DNA from: Amoebidium appalachense
Taxonomy: Eukaryota; Ichthyosporea
Assembly: GCA_963693365.1 (NCBI GenBank)
Contig: CAVNZM010000016.1
Span: 2,108,001-2,172,000, forward strand
DNA: 64,000 bases
Reading direction: 5' to 3'
Below the pieces are notes generated by a model. It saw only the letters and a program-made list of their open reading frames with translations. It ran no database searches and had not been told where the DNA came from. Position numbers and translations under genes: made by a program. Positions 9,609 to 21,399 of the stretch are shown one piece after another; position 1 is the stretch's first letter; every line of letters begins with the position of its first letter.

Positions 9609-11455
9609 ATGTTCAGAGAGAGCCAGGAAGAGTTTGAAGATGACCTGTTGCGGGCACTGGATGCCGACCCGCAGCAGGTCCTGCAAGCCCACCCGTTTCT
9701 GCAGGCCATGTTGGCCCCACCACCCCCACCCCCACCCCCTCCCCGGCCTCCCCCCGGCCCCCGCCCCCATCAATCACCCCGATGACCCCCAGGTCATTGC
9801 CATGCCGGCCGAGGGCAACTGGCGGCTGCGTTCCCGTGTAGATGACATGCAGGCACGGGGATTGGGTGTGCGTGGTCACACCCTCGAGTACCAACCCCTG
9901 CGCACCCTTGACGTCACCGAGTTCCCCCAGTTCTTTGCTGCCATGCTGTTCGATGCCATTGCCCGTGCAGATGTGCAGGTGGGGGACATGCTGATTGTGC
10001 GTATCATCAGCCTGCACGTGCAGGCCAACGGTGTGGACAACCAGGTGGGGGATGATGGCAACCCCAATGCCGATGTCACCAACCGTCGTGTGTTTACAGC
10101 CGGCCCCATGGAGGTGTTCAATGGTGATGTCAACGCCGTGGTGCTCAAGCTGATGGAGAACATACGGCAACGCACCCAGAGTGCAGCCGAGACCTTCATG
10201 GACGGCCGATCCAGCGTGCATCTGACGGTGGCCCGGCCCAAGGACATGGTGAGGAGGGGGGCCTGCGGCACCCTGTCCACCACCACGGGGGTGAATGCAC
10301 GGTGGCTGCAGGATCTGGTGGAGGCCAAGGCCGTGGTGGATGTGACCGCCCTGGTGCAGGATGCCTGCATGTAAAATTATATAAGTATTTGGGATGTAAG
10401 CAGAGACACAGTGGTGCAGTGTGAAAACACCACAGACACACACAACAACAAAACACGGAACGATCGGAGCAATACAAAAGACATAATTTTAGACACGCAA
10501 ATTATCTATCTCGAATAAATACCTAAATTCCTCTAAGTCCAATCCATATATGATTTCCGACCAGTCGAAATCAGATCTATCTCTAATAGAAACCAATCAC
10601 TAAGAACCAATTGCTTTCAGAGAGATCCGGTACGGAGACGAAGAAGGACAAGACATAGTTAAGATCAACTCGTGTCATCATCAAGGAAGTCTAACCTATG
10701 ACAACTGCAAAACCAGACAACACACTTAACCTTGATGATTGGTTAAAGCCCGGCAACACAGAAAATAAATATTGAAGTCTAAACACACATGCTATTCTAA
10801 GTGTAGCCTAAGTGTGTTACCGTCAATGAACACGTATTAAGTAACACAAATCTACCTAACATATATTAGTACTACAAAAGAAATACGATTATACACATGA
10901 AGACAAGGAGAGAAAGAAAAGAAAATAAGGAAGGAGAAAGAGGAAGGAAAAGAGAGCACAGATCAACAAACAAGATAGTAATAGCATAACTATAACCAGA
11001 GATATTTATGTACACACGAACATGTACACGTCTCTCCCTGAGTGGGTGGATCCGTGTACACACATATAAATAATCTAAATGATATTACAACACACGATTA
11101 AAGCCGATACAACACGATTAAAAGTATACAAGCATATCGGATATCGATGCTACACTTTACATAATAGGAGTGTGGCATATACACTAAGCATATGAACTGA
11201 AACATAACACAAACTGAGAAGATCTTACCATATGTAAATACCACGTATTACAACAATGCCTGCACCACCGACGACCCACAGGTGACCGGGGAGACCTGCC
11301 TGGACCATCAGCAGCTTCACGGCTTTGCCTACGGCCCCAACTGTGCCCAGCTGTGCCTGGTGTTGTTGGAATACGTCACCATGTATGACAGCAAGAGCCT
11401 TGAAGTATGTATGTGTCCTAGCTTGTTTGTATTCGTGTCTGCTTTCCTTCTTTGT

Positions 11456-11489
<34 letters not shown>

Positions 11490-14400
11490 CCCCCCCCCCC
11501 CCCCCCCCCCCGTATCTCTCTCTCCCTTGTTTCTGTGGGCACAGATATCTGTAGATCTGTGCACACCTGGCTCTCTTGCCTGATAAAATTATTTATTTTA
11601 TTTTTCTCTCCTCTTTTATCTGAGAGGTACGTGACTAGCCTCACTCGTTTCTTTCCTTTATTTCCTATTTTTTCTCAAAAGGATGGCCGCAAAGATTTAA
11701 TTTTAGTTTAATATAAAATTAATTTATAAAATAGGAAATATATTTAAATAGTTTCTTTATAGAAAGAAATAAAATATATGTGAGTAATAGTATATTAAAT
11801 TATTATATTTTATTTAATCGGAAGTTGAATCGTATCTCTTCGGAATTGTTTTTTATTCTAAGAACCGATTGTTCTCCCTCTTTAGTTGTGATAAGGTGAT
11901 AAGTAAAGTACAAAAGGAACCAGAGAAATAAAGATTCATTTTTTTGAAATCTTTCAATGTCTCGTGAACAACTCCGATTGCCCTCTCATTAATGTGTTAA
12001 GTCGTGTTTTACATGACACCTCTGTGCACTCTGCTCCCTTAGACCCGTACAAAACAACAGGTGTACTGCATGGTGATGTGGCTCAAGAAGGCAGCCAATG
12101 GCAACGAGCAGGCCAACCTGCCCACCGAGCACACACGCAAGGTGCTGGGCAAGGGGGGCAGCCTCATGGATCGCAAGGACCACCACGTGCTGTGCCACCT
12201 GCTGACCCTGGGGGATGTGCTGGGGGTGGGCAACGTCCCTGGGGGGTCAGATCTTCCGGCTGTGGGGTGTGCAACCTGCTTATGCCCCCACCCAACTACC
12301 GTACCTCCTTCCAGGACCGTTACCTGCGGAGACTGGTGAGGGCAACCCGCGTGCTGTGGGCCAAGTACGGCCTGCCCGTGCCTGCAGAGGACGGCCTGAC
12401 GGTGGATGAGCTGGGTGCAGCCGTGGATGCCCTCAACACGGCCATTGCCGAGCAGCCCGAGTCAGTCACCCGCCTGCGGCTGGTGGTGGTGGACATGGAC
12501 AGCGGGGCCAGAGTGCTACGCCGGTACGGGGACCTGAGCACGGCCCTACCCCCCTCCAAGCTGTGCACCATGTACTTGGCCCACTCCCAGAAGCTGGGGC
12601 ACTTCACGGCCATCACCTCCAGTGTCAGCACGGCCATCGAGCGCCTACGACACAGCAACCACACGGGGGAGGTACGCCGGAGCCTCAGCACCTGCTTCCA
12701 CTGCAACCAGACCGTGCAAGCCAAGAACATGGGGAAACACCGTTGTGTGAACCAGTGTGACAACTGTGGGTCAAAGGGGGACCGCAACGACCAGGCCAAC
12801 GCCTGTGTGTGGACCCCCGAGCGCCGTCTGCAGCTTGCACGGGCAGGGGAGGAGGCATGGCCTTACCGTTGTGACGACTGCTGTGGCCTCTTCCCGTCGG
12901 CCAAGTGCATGGCCAACCACAGCACCAAGCTCAAGGGCTCAGGGGCAGGGGCCGGCGGCAAGGGACTGTCCTTCTGCGACAACGTGTTCTGGTGCCGGCT
13001 GGACACGTGCACCCACGGCCTGCAGGGGTACAGGGTGATGGATGCTGGGGATGGTGCCCGCCGGGTGTGTGTGTCAGGCAACCCTGCCGGCCGGTTCTTC
13101 TACAAGTTCAAGTACGCCAGCGTGCGCCGGCTACGTCGGTTGCACACCGCCCAGGAGCAAGGGGGGTACAATGCAGGTGCAGATGCCGGCTCCAACGACG
13201 AGGGGGAGGACTGGGGCTGGGGCACGGACACGGAGGAGGACTCGGATGCCGAGGATGCCGACTCAGACCCCCCACCCGGCCTTGCCGACTCGTCGGACGA
13301 CGAAGGTGACGATGATGACAACGGCGATGGCATCGACCTCATGCAGATGTCTGAGGGGGAGGGGGATGATGGGGGTGAGCACGGGGGCAAGAAGAAGGAC
13401 GACACGTGGACACAGCACCTGTGCACCGACTACGACTGCAAGGGCTGTGGGGGGTACATGCCCGGCAACCACACGTGTCTCATACGCAGCAAGCGTGACC
13501 AGCGACGTGTGTACATGTGCACGCACACGGATGCAGACGGCACGGCGTGCGACAGGGTGGCGTGCTACTCCAACGAGCATGGGCAGGGGGAGGAGGGGGA
13601 GGAGGGGGGAGGGGGAGGGGGGAGAGTCACCTGCACGGCAGAGGGCCAGGGTGGATGGTGCCGACGGCAGGGTGGGTGCACACGTGTGCAAACGGCACGT
13701 GCCCGACGACGATGGCAGCAGGGGGCCGTGGAAGCAGACCCGGCAGCCCATCAGGGACATCGTGCTGGACTTCGAGACCATGCCCGTGCCTGCCCCCGAC
13801 CACACGCCCGAAAACCCCCACTTCATCCACATCGTGTACCATGCAGTGGCCATGTACGTCGAGCCAATGGACGGCCAGCCCTCAACCCCCATCGTCTTCT
13901 GGCCGGAGGACTCGGCCGACGGCAAGAACGGGTGGGATGTGCTGATGGAGGACCACCACCACGTGATTGACAAGGTGGTGGCATGGCTGTTCGACACCCC
14001 TGCCCATGCCGGCGGCCGGGTGTACTGCCACAACGGCAGTGGCTTTGACTTCCACTTTGTGACCAAGAGGGTGGTGGGCAGCCAGGACTACGTGTACGTG
14101 CCCATCATGGCCAACAGCAAGATCAAGTCCTGCCGTATACGCCACTACGTCAAGAATGCCGGTGCACCAGCAGCCCCCGTGCCCATGCGGGTGGATGGTG
14201 ATGGTGATGGTGATGGTGATGGTGCCGATGGCCATGGCCATGGCCACGATGGCAATGGTCATGGTGATGGCCATGGTGATGGCCATGGTGATGGCCATGG
14301 TGATGTGCAGCAGGCAGCAGCAGCAGCAGGCACCGGCCGGAAGAGGAGGCACGGGGGGCAGAGGGGGGACGGCAGCCGCACGACGGTGGTGGAGCTGACG

Positions 14401-16848
14401 TTCGTGGACACCCTCAACTTCCTCACCATGTCGCTGTCGGACGCCGGCAAGGCCATGGGGTGCCAGGAGACGAAGGGCCACTTCCCCCACCGTGCAGCCA
14501 ACTTTGCCAACTTCAAGGCCGGCCACATCCCCTTCCCCGGGCCCGAGGACTTTGGGGCCCAGGACATGAAGCCCAAGCAGCATGCTGCCTTCATGCAGTG
14601 GTGGCGGGAGGAGCAGGCACGGCTGCAGGGGCAGGCACCGGCGGGCACGTGCTACGACATTGCCCAGCAGTGCGAGGACTACTGTGTCAAGGATGTGGTG
14701 CTGCTGCAGCAGGTGGTCAAGGCCTTCATGTCGAAACTCATCGGGCTGACGGGCATCGACCCCTTCACATGCGTCACCCTTGCTTCCCTCGCCATGCACT
14801 TCTGGATCACGCAGGCCATGCCCAAGGACGTGGCCGTGATGCGTGACCAGACCATGGGCAACGTGAACAGCAGCAAGAAGGAGCAGGAGTACATCGACTA
14901 CGTCACCCACGGCCTGGGGGTGGGGCCAGACGACGTTGCACGGCACGTGGCCACCGGGTACGACCCCCACGGCAGGGCCACGGCCGATGCCAAGGCCACC
15001 CACGACGACGGCACGTGCACCCACTACTTCTTCCACGGGTGTGTGTTCCATGGGTGCCCCGACTGCAACAGGCACGAGGATCTGACGATGAGGGTGGTGA
15101 AGAGGCCGGCCAGGGAGGCCTACGACAGCACCATGGCCCACGAGAGGTACATCCGTGCCCAGGGGCACAAGGTGCAGAGCATGTGGGAGTGCAGGTGGGA
15201 CAGGCTGAGGCAGAGCCCCGAGGTCAAGGCTGCCCTTGCAGCACAGGCGGCACGGAGGGAGGGCACCGGCAGGGTGGCCCCCGTGCCCACGGGCCCGGTG
15301 CAGTTCCGTGATGCCTTCTTTGGTGGCCGTACGGAGGTCATCACCCGTCACATCGAGGTCAAGGAGGAGGACTGGCCGGAGGCCGGGCTCAAGTACGTCG
15401 ACGTCACCTCTCTCTACCCGTACGTGATGATTGACAAGTACATGCCGGTGGGCAAGTCACAGTGGTTCACGTCACTGCCCATCAAGACGGAGGACCACCC
15501 CACGGCCATCGTCACGGATGCCCAGGTGCTGAAGGAGAGGCTCGACAAGACGTGCCGTATGACCCCCGGCTCCCCCCAGGCCAGGACCAAGGGGTACTTT
15601 GGTGTTGCACGTGTGAGGGTGCTCCCCCCCAAGGACCTGTTCATCCCCGTGCTGCCTGTGAGTATGACGGGTGCCCAGGGGTACGACAAGCTGGGCTTTT
15701 TGCTGTGCCGGGCCTGCAGCAGCAAGGAGGAGGCCCGGGCCACCTGCATGGACGAGGACGGCAACCCCAGGGTACGTGAGCACACACTGTGCACACACAC
15801 GGACGAGGAGAGGGCACTGGTGGGCACGTGGACGACGGAGGAGCTGAAGGTGGCCGTGCGTGATGGGTACACCATCCTCGACGTGTACGACGTGGTGCAC
15901 TTCAAGAAACGCACCAAGAACCTCTTCCGGAAGTACGTGCAGACGTTCCTGAAGGTGAAGCTCACCAGCACCACCGTAGATCCAGCCGACATCCCCGCCC
16001 TCGTGCACCTGTTCAAGGAACACTACGGCATCACGGTGGCCGCCCACGAGTTCGAGCCCAACCCGGCCCTGCGTACCATCAGCAAGCTGTTTCTGAACAG
16101 CCTCTGGGGCAAGCTGGTGCAGAGGGCAGGGCTGGACACCATCGAGTTTGTCGACGACGTCGACAGGCTGAGGCTGCTGGTGACGAACCCCAACCTGCTG
16201 GTGCTCGACGTCGAGCCCATCGGCGAGCAGAGGGTGGCCATCAAGTACCGGCCCAAGAAGGAGACGGCCCCACCCCCCTCCTACGCCAACATTGCCATCG
16301 GCACGTTCGTGACGGCCCATGCCCGGCTGCACCTCTACGGGGCCCTCCGGTCCCTCTCCCCCCAGCAGGTGGTGTACATGGACACCGACTCCATCGTCTA
16401 CCACTACGACAGCAGGGTGCCCCACCTCAGCCACAACATCGACTCCACCAACGGGGACTTGCTGGGCAACTGGAAGAACGAGACGTCGACACCCATCGTC
16501 GAGTTTGTGGGGGTGGCCCCCAAGACGTATGCCTACCGCACCCAGGACGGCAAGACCGACGTGAAGGTCAAGGGCATCACCCTGTCCCGCCGGGCGGCCG
16601 ACATGGTGAACCTCCCCAGCCTGCGCATGCTGGTGCACGGCGAGCTGCCGAGTGTGAGCGTCACCAACCACCGGCTGCTGCGGGAGCCCGTGCCCGGGGT
16701 CCCCCACAACTACCACCTGGCCAGCAAGGACCAGCGCAAGACACAGTCGGGGGCGTTCGACAAGAGGGGGGTGTTCGAGGCGGCCGACGGCAGTGTACGC
16801 AGCTACCCCATCGGGTGGGCGGCACCGGAGGGGAACCTGCAGTTTTGA
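9609..16848 (+). CDS. polB: Protein-primed family B DNA polymerase (interrupted)
   Basis: Replicates the element. Conserved landmarks in order: N-terminal region (from ATG 9609), zinc-type CxxC...HxC...CxxC (about 12690-12770), acidic linker (13200-13370), ExoI DFET (about 13772), ExoII HNGSGFDFHF (about 14030), ExoIII YCVKD (about 14680), motif A DVTSLYP (15400-15420), motif B KLFLNSLWGK (16084-16113) and motif C YMDTDS (about 16375). The region following ExoII has a microsatellite-encoded Gly/His/Asp insert (14195-14305). Breaks: a frame change in a C-run near 9720-9770, an 886-bp insertion at 10370-11255, a probable intron 11405-12060, single-base shifts near 12246 and 12295, and another in the G-rich run 13585-13625. 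Removing the insertion leaves the frame open across the joint, which supports one gene of about 1,900 codons. No stop interrupts 13620-16848. Start chosen because its N-terminal part resembles that of Polinton polymerases. Confidence 0.85.
10370..11255. mobile_element. 886-bp insertion with 9-bp target duplication inside polB
   Basis: ATGCCTGCA occurs at 10361-10369 and 11256-11264, directly flanking a segment with TGTAA...TTACAACA ends. The coding frame of polB is in the same codon phase on both sides of the duplication, so excision would restore it. The insert is AT-rich with no ORF. Its 3' part (11095-11220) is related to 4161-4335. A 9-bp duplication suggests a Mutator-like DNA transposon; TG...CA ends would suit a solo LTR but those usually make 4-6 bp. 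Class unresolved. Confidence 0.7.
11405..12060 (+). other. Probable spliceosomal intron in polB
   Basis: GAA|GTATGT at 11405 and AACAACAG|GTG at 12060 fit a GT-AG intron in phase 0; the polymerase reading is open on both sides (YDSKSLE then VYCMVMWLKK). The 656-bp interior has a (CT)n/poly-C tract at 11459-11511 and is very AT-rich thereafter, with many stops. No target duplication is visible at its ends, which argues against a simple transposon insertion. Confidence 0.55.
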
Positions 16849-17271
16849 GTGGGGGGAGGGGTAGGGGGGAGGGAGGGGGGTCAGTTAGGAGGTAGTCTAG
16901 CAGTGGAAAATTATGTGGTGTGTTTGTTAACTTAGCATTAGAAGAAAGAAAAATGGGGTGCAGAGTGCACGGGCAGGGGGGTCACCGGCAGAAGAGGAAA
17001 AAGATGGTGTTTTTAGGCATACACCACGTGCACCGTATGCACGAGGGGAGGCAGCCAATAAATTCAGAGAGTAATGCAAAACCAAGCATGTCCAATGTGT
17101 CCTTCGGCAAAAGCAACACCAACACCGGAACCATACACGTGTACAAGGGCGGGAGGCTTGGCAAAAAGAGCAGGCACCAGCACATATAAAAGGCACACAC
17201 GTGTGCACAGACACGTCACTTTTTTCCAACACAAAAACAGTCAACATCACGAATTAGGTGAACTTCGGCCG

Positions 17272-17313
<42 letters not shown>

Positions 17314-17324
17314 ACACGGAAAAA
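16849..17324. other. Intergenic region upstream of the VLTF3-like gene
   Basis: 476 bp with no coding signal. Starts G-rich (16850-16880), contains CACGTG-type boxes (about 17026 and 17138), ACATATAAAAGG at about 17180 as a TATA-like element, and a (CA)n run at 17275-17311 just before the ATG at 17325. Confidence 0.5.
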
Positions 17325-18226
17325 ATGGACGAAGACACGTTGCTAAGTATGGTGGCCAACACCACGGACCCTGAGAAGCTGCTAGACCTGTGCCCCTTCC
17401 TCTACGACATGTACTGCAACACCACCACACAGCCACGGCCACGGCCACAGGCACAAGGGTGCTGGTGGGCATACTGCAAGGAGAGGGAGACGTGCACAGG
17501 GGAACACGACGAATACGAGCACGACGGAGGGGACCAGGAGTACGTGTACGAGGAGGGGGGAGGGGGAGGGGGAGGGGGAGGGGGAGGAGGAGGAGGAGGA
17601 GGACTGGGTGTACGACGGGAGGGGGTGGGAGGGCAGCGACGGGGAGGGGAGGAAGACGTATGAGGGGTGCACGGCCTTCTGGGACAGAAAGAGGTCACAG
17701 CCATACAGACACATTAACCACTTCAAGCAGCTGCTGCAGTCGGTGCAGGGCCTGAACTTCGAGGGGGTTGAATGCGAGCATGGGTGACATGCAGGAGGGG
17801 GTGGTGGCAGCATTCAGGGGCGTGCAAGGCATAGAGAACGCCGACCAGGCAAGGAGGGTGCTGAGACAGAACAAACTCACCCAACACTACACACGCGTGC
17901 CTTACATACTTAACAGGTTGTACGGGCACCCCCTCCCCAGGTTTACGTGCGAGCAGTTGGAGGTCTTGACGGGCATGTTTAAGTTTTGCTTGTCGTGGCA
18001 CCGGAGACACAAGGAGGACACACGGAAGAACTTTGTGGGGTACCCCTTCCTGTTGGTGAAAATGGTAGGGTTAGTGCGTGGTATGGACGCGGGAGTAATA
18101 GCCAGGCTGGTGCCCACGGTCAAAAGCAAAGTGACTACAGTAAAGAGCGATAGGGTGTGGGCACGGCTGGAGAGGGACCTTAAAAACTACCACATGCTAG
18201 TGGAACATAACATGTTCTGCCTGTAG
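17325..18226 (+). CDS. VLTF3-like late transcription factor (frame-shifted)
   Basis: Reads in three frames: 17325 to about 17550 (start, with a CPFLYDMYC and a WWAYC cysteine stretch), about 17580-17780 (DWVYDGRGW, FWDRKRSQPYRHINHFKQLL) and about 17775-18226 (LTQHYTRVPYILNRLYG, RKNFVGYPFLLVKM). The order YRxxNHF, a QG helix, a lone xKxYxxxPxIxxxLxG helix and R-x-NFxxYxxxLxK is what I know from the Pox_VLTF3 family, which activates late genes in nucleocytoplasmic large DNA viruses. The first shift lies in a (GGA)n/G-run (17554-17600) and the second near 17775. Length of about 300 residues suits the family. Profile search needed to confirm. Confidence 0.62.
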
Positions 18227-18229
18227 GCG

Positions 18230-18246
18230 GGTAGCCAGGTGCTACC
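18230..18246. terminator. Small hairpin between convergent genes
   Basis: GGTAGC (18230-18235) and GCTACC (18241-18246) pair around a 5-base loop immediately after the stop of the plus-strand gene. On the minus strand an AATAAA (18357-18362) overlaps the stop of the next gene. Could be chance; weak stem. Confidence 0.2.
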
Positions 18247-18357
18247 TGCTCTGCATTTAGAGACAACACTGTGCACAATAGAATGGGTTGTGGCAGGCGT
18301 GGGGTGGTAGTGGGGGTGTGCCAGCACGTGCCCACACTACCGTCGACCCGCCCAGGT

Positions 18358-18549
18358 TTATTTGAACACCACAGGTGCCGTACGAATGGGTCTGTTGGCG
18401 TTGACGCCGGACAGTTTTACGGTGTAGGCCAGGGGACGTCGCCGAAAGTCCCGTATGGTGGACACGTCCATGACATTCAGGTTGTTGTTCTGTTCCGGGA
18501 AGATAAACGGCCTCTTGCGTGTGGGGGGCCCGCCGGGGTTGAGCTCCAT
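18358..18549 (-). CDS. Small protein, 63 aa, unknown
   Basis: ATG-initiated frame (MELNPGGPPTRKRPF) with a normal mixed composition and a basic first third, ending VVFK. Its TAA overlaps a minus-strand AATAAA at 18357-18362. It is third in a minus-strand run with 18592-18816 and 18848-21370. Possible small virion component or core peptide; no family recognised. Confidence 0.5.
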   Translation of the reverse strand: MELNPGGPPTRKRPFIFPEQNNNLNVMDVSTIRDFRRRPLAYTVKLSGVNANRPIRTAPVVFK

Positions 18550-18591
18550 GATGATGGTGCTGCAGGCTGTTTACACTAGCACACACAATAT

Positions 18592-18816
18592 TTAAAAGTT
18601 TTGGAAGGAGCTCTGGTCGGCGGCCACGTCGGGCCACGGTGTGTAGGTGGGGGGTCTGGGCCTCATGGTCCCCCCTGGCCCCTCGACGACGTTGCCCGGG
18701 CCGTAGAACGGGCGGGTCTGTGGTGCGGGTCGGGCGCGGTAGGGTAGGGGTACGGGGAGGGGTGCCAGCGTGTGGGGCAAAGCGTGCATGCGCATGTGCT
18801 CGGTGCTGTGTGCCAT
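18592..18816 (-). CDS. Small Pro-rich protein, 74 aa, unknown
   Basis: ATG start (MAHSTEHMRMH), Pro/Arg-rich, ending DQSSFQNF. It starts 32 bp past the end of the proline-rich gene and ends 43 bp before the next start. Coding is inferred from spacing and from lack of a better frame; composition is biased so confidence is moderate. Confidence 0.4.
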   Translation of the reverse strand: MAHSTEHMRMHALPHTLAPLPVPLPYRARPAPQTRPFYGPGNVVEGPGGTMRPRPPTYTPWPDVAADQSSFQNF

Positions 18817-18847
18817 GTCTGCCGCCGCTGCTGCCTAATGACGTAGA

Positions 18848-21370
18848 TTATTTGCCGGCACCCTTCTTCCTCTTGGCCGTGTTCTTCTTCTTCTCCTTGC
18901 TGGCTGTCTTGGTGCGGTACACCCCACGGGCAGACTTAGGGACCGGGCCACCCTCGACATACCCGGCGGCATGGCTGACCGGCACAACCGTGACCCCTGG
19001 CCTGTGCACGTGTGCACGCAGGTGCGGGTGGTGTGGGTGCCTGGGCATGTCCCCCCTCCCGTAGTTGGCATGATGAGGTGCACGGCCGCTGCCAGCCCAG
19101 GGGTGGCTGTGGGTGAAGGGGCACCGGTGTGGGTGGGCACGGGGAAGCTCGGACCATGTGGCCACGTGGGGGTGCCTGTGGGGGTGGGGTGAGCAGTAGC
19201 CGTGGCTGTTGGCGTGTACGGTAGGCGTGGTAAGCCAGTGTTGTTACTTTTGGTAGCAACCTTCAGCATGTGCAGAGCTACCCCCTTTGCTACCTTCTGG
19301 AGTTCTCCGAGGGTGTCACGGTTCCCCAACACGGCTTCTTGCAGGTTCGGGCCACCGCCACCAACACCGCCGTCAGCAATAGCCGGCTGGCCACCGTCAC
19401 CATGGTGGCCCCTTACCACGTTGCCCAGAAGCTGGCGTGCTGCCCCCATGAACACCCCCCTCACGTAGGAGGCCACGGCAGGGTGGTCCCACCCCGTCTG
19501 GTCCTCCCTCACCCGCCTTGTGAACTCCTCCGGGCTCTCCCGCCCGAGCATGTCGAGGTGTTCCCGCAACCCCTGCCAAAAGGGACTCAGCACCCCCTCC
19601 TCGTCGGGTCGGGCGGGGGACGTGGGGGGTCTCCACACGGCGGCAGCACCCCCTGTTTGCGAGACCGCCCTCTTGGTGCTTGGGTACGTCGTCACGTCAC
19701 CGTCATAGCCGATGGCTGCTGGGGTGGGGCTGGGGCTGGGGGTGGGCGTGGTGGTGGTGGTGGTGGTGGGGCCGTCAATACCAAGGGGCAGGTCTGAAAG
19801 CTTCCCCCCTCGCACACGGTACTCATACAGGGCCTGCCTCGAGGCCTTGGGCTCTTCCTTCTTGAGTCCCCAAGCTACGAATTTGATGGCTTGGTACGGG
19901 GCGAAACCCTGCAGAGCTTGATAATACTCGGGGTGTTTGTCCAACAACTCTTTCTCAAAGTCCCACATGGGCTCCTGGAACTCGTAATTGGCTGGTGCCA
20001 GAGCGTTTGCGACGTCCAAGAGCGTGACGTTGGACAAGGGTAGTTTCATTTTCCACACATCCAGCTCGTTGGTGGGCGTCGGTGTAGGTGTGACTGTGGG
20101 GTGGGCCTGGGACTCGGGCGTTGGGGGCGCAGGCACGAGGGGGAAGGCTTCGGCCCAAATTTGCAACGGCCACCCGCCAGACTTTGGCGGCCGTGGGGGG
20201 TATCATGGCCGGCGGGTCGGGTCCACGGTAGGCAGGAGACTGGGGGTACGGCGTTGTTGCCGGTTGTAGCGGTGGGGGGAAGGGTATGGCCGGGGCAGTC
20301 GGCCTCCGCCGTGGCCCGTTACGACCCATGGGCAGGCCGGTACCGTTCCCTTTGGCGGGCGACTGTGGCGGGGGTTGAACCGTCTGCGGCGGGAAGGGTA
20401 TGGGTGGTCCGTCCGGCTTGGCCGGCAGGTGGGGGGCCATGGGGGTCTGTGTGTTGAGCTCCGGGGGGAAGGGCACGGGGGTGCCCGGTTCCTTGGGTGC
20501 CTTCCAATACAAGGACTCTGGCGGGGTGGGCATGGTGGGACCGGTCATATGGGGTGCCAAGACCCCCACATGGAGTGGGGAGGGGCGGTTGGGGTCGTTG
20601 CCGGCCAGGGTAACCGGCCGTGGACGTGGCCAGGCACTGGTCGTTGGCTCGTCGTCGTCGTCGTCGTCATCGGGAGGCGTGTGTAGAGGTTGTACCGGGG
20701 CTACGGTGGGTCCGTGGGCTACCGCAGGCTCCACAACGTCGACGTGTTTGCTTGCCACGGCCACCGGCCCGGGCAGTGACCCAGGACGGGTTGTGCTGGT
20801 CCGTGTCACCGGCAGACCGGTGCCTTTCCCTTTGCCGGGCACCCTCGACCGGTCCGGCTTGGACGTCGGGAGGGGTCGGCCCGTCGAGGGGGGAAAGGGT
20901 ATGGGTGGACCGTTGGGCTTGGCCGGCAGGTGGGGTGCCGTGGGAGTCTGTGGGTCAAGCTCTGGGGGGAAGGCCACGGGGACACGGGGCGGGGGAGGCA
21001 CCTCCCATTTCAGGGACTCTGGCGGGGTGGGCATGGTGGGGCCGGCCACATGGGGCGCCAGGGGCCCGAAGGAGGGTGCGGGCTCGTTATGGGGCCGGCG
21101 GCGTGGTGCGTTTGGGGCAGGGGTTTTGGGCGGTGGAGGTGGCTTGGGAGGTGGGGGGTACGGTATGGCCGGAGCCCGGCCCGGGGGTGTGGCCGGGACA
21201 GGTGGGGGGAGGGGTGGGGTCGGCAGGGGGGCCACGTCGGGCAAAGGGGGCGGAGGTGCCCTAGGTCTGTTCCACACGTACGTGCTACCATACTTGTCCT
21301 CAAAGTGCTCATAGCCAGGGTGGTAGGCTACGTCTACCTTCACCACCTCCGGCAACCGACCACCCCACAT
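18848..21370 (-). CDS. Long proline-rich protein with a basic tail (frame-shifted)
   Basis: Starts at the ATG at 21370 (MWGGRLPEVVKVDV). The first 400 residues are Pro-rich and hold two copies of a roughly 65-residue block (HM/VAGPTMPTPPESL, then FPPEL, then HLPAKP.GPPIPFPP) at about 21050-20880 and 20565-20390. A frame change near 20160 leads into a less biased part with helical segments (WDFEKELLDKHPEYYQAL; HLDMLGRESPEEFTRRV), and another near 19170 leads to a Lys-rich end (KEKKKNTAKRKKGAGK). Total about 840 codons. The basic tail and repeats suggest a nucleic-acid- or capsid-associated structural protein; this is inference. No family recognised. Confidence 0.45.
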
Positions 21371-21399
21371 CAGCAAAGATCACCCCCCATCCGAAACCT

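Noticed and set aside
13882-15351. 489-aa minus-strand ORF antisense to polB
   Set aside because: Lies opposite conserved polymerase motifs; His/Gly/Val-rich composition is the usual antisense shadow of GC-rich coding DNA.
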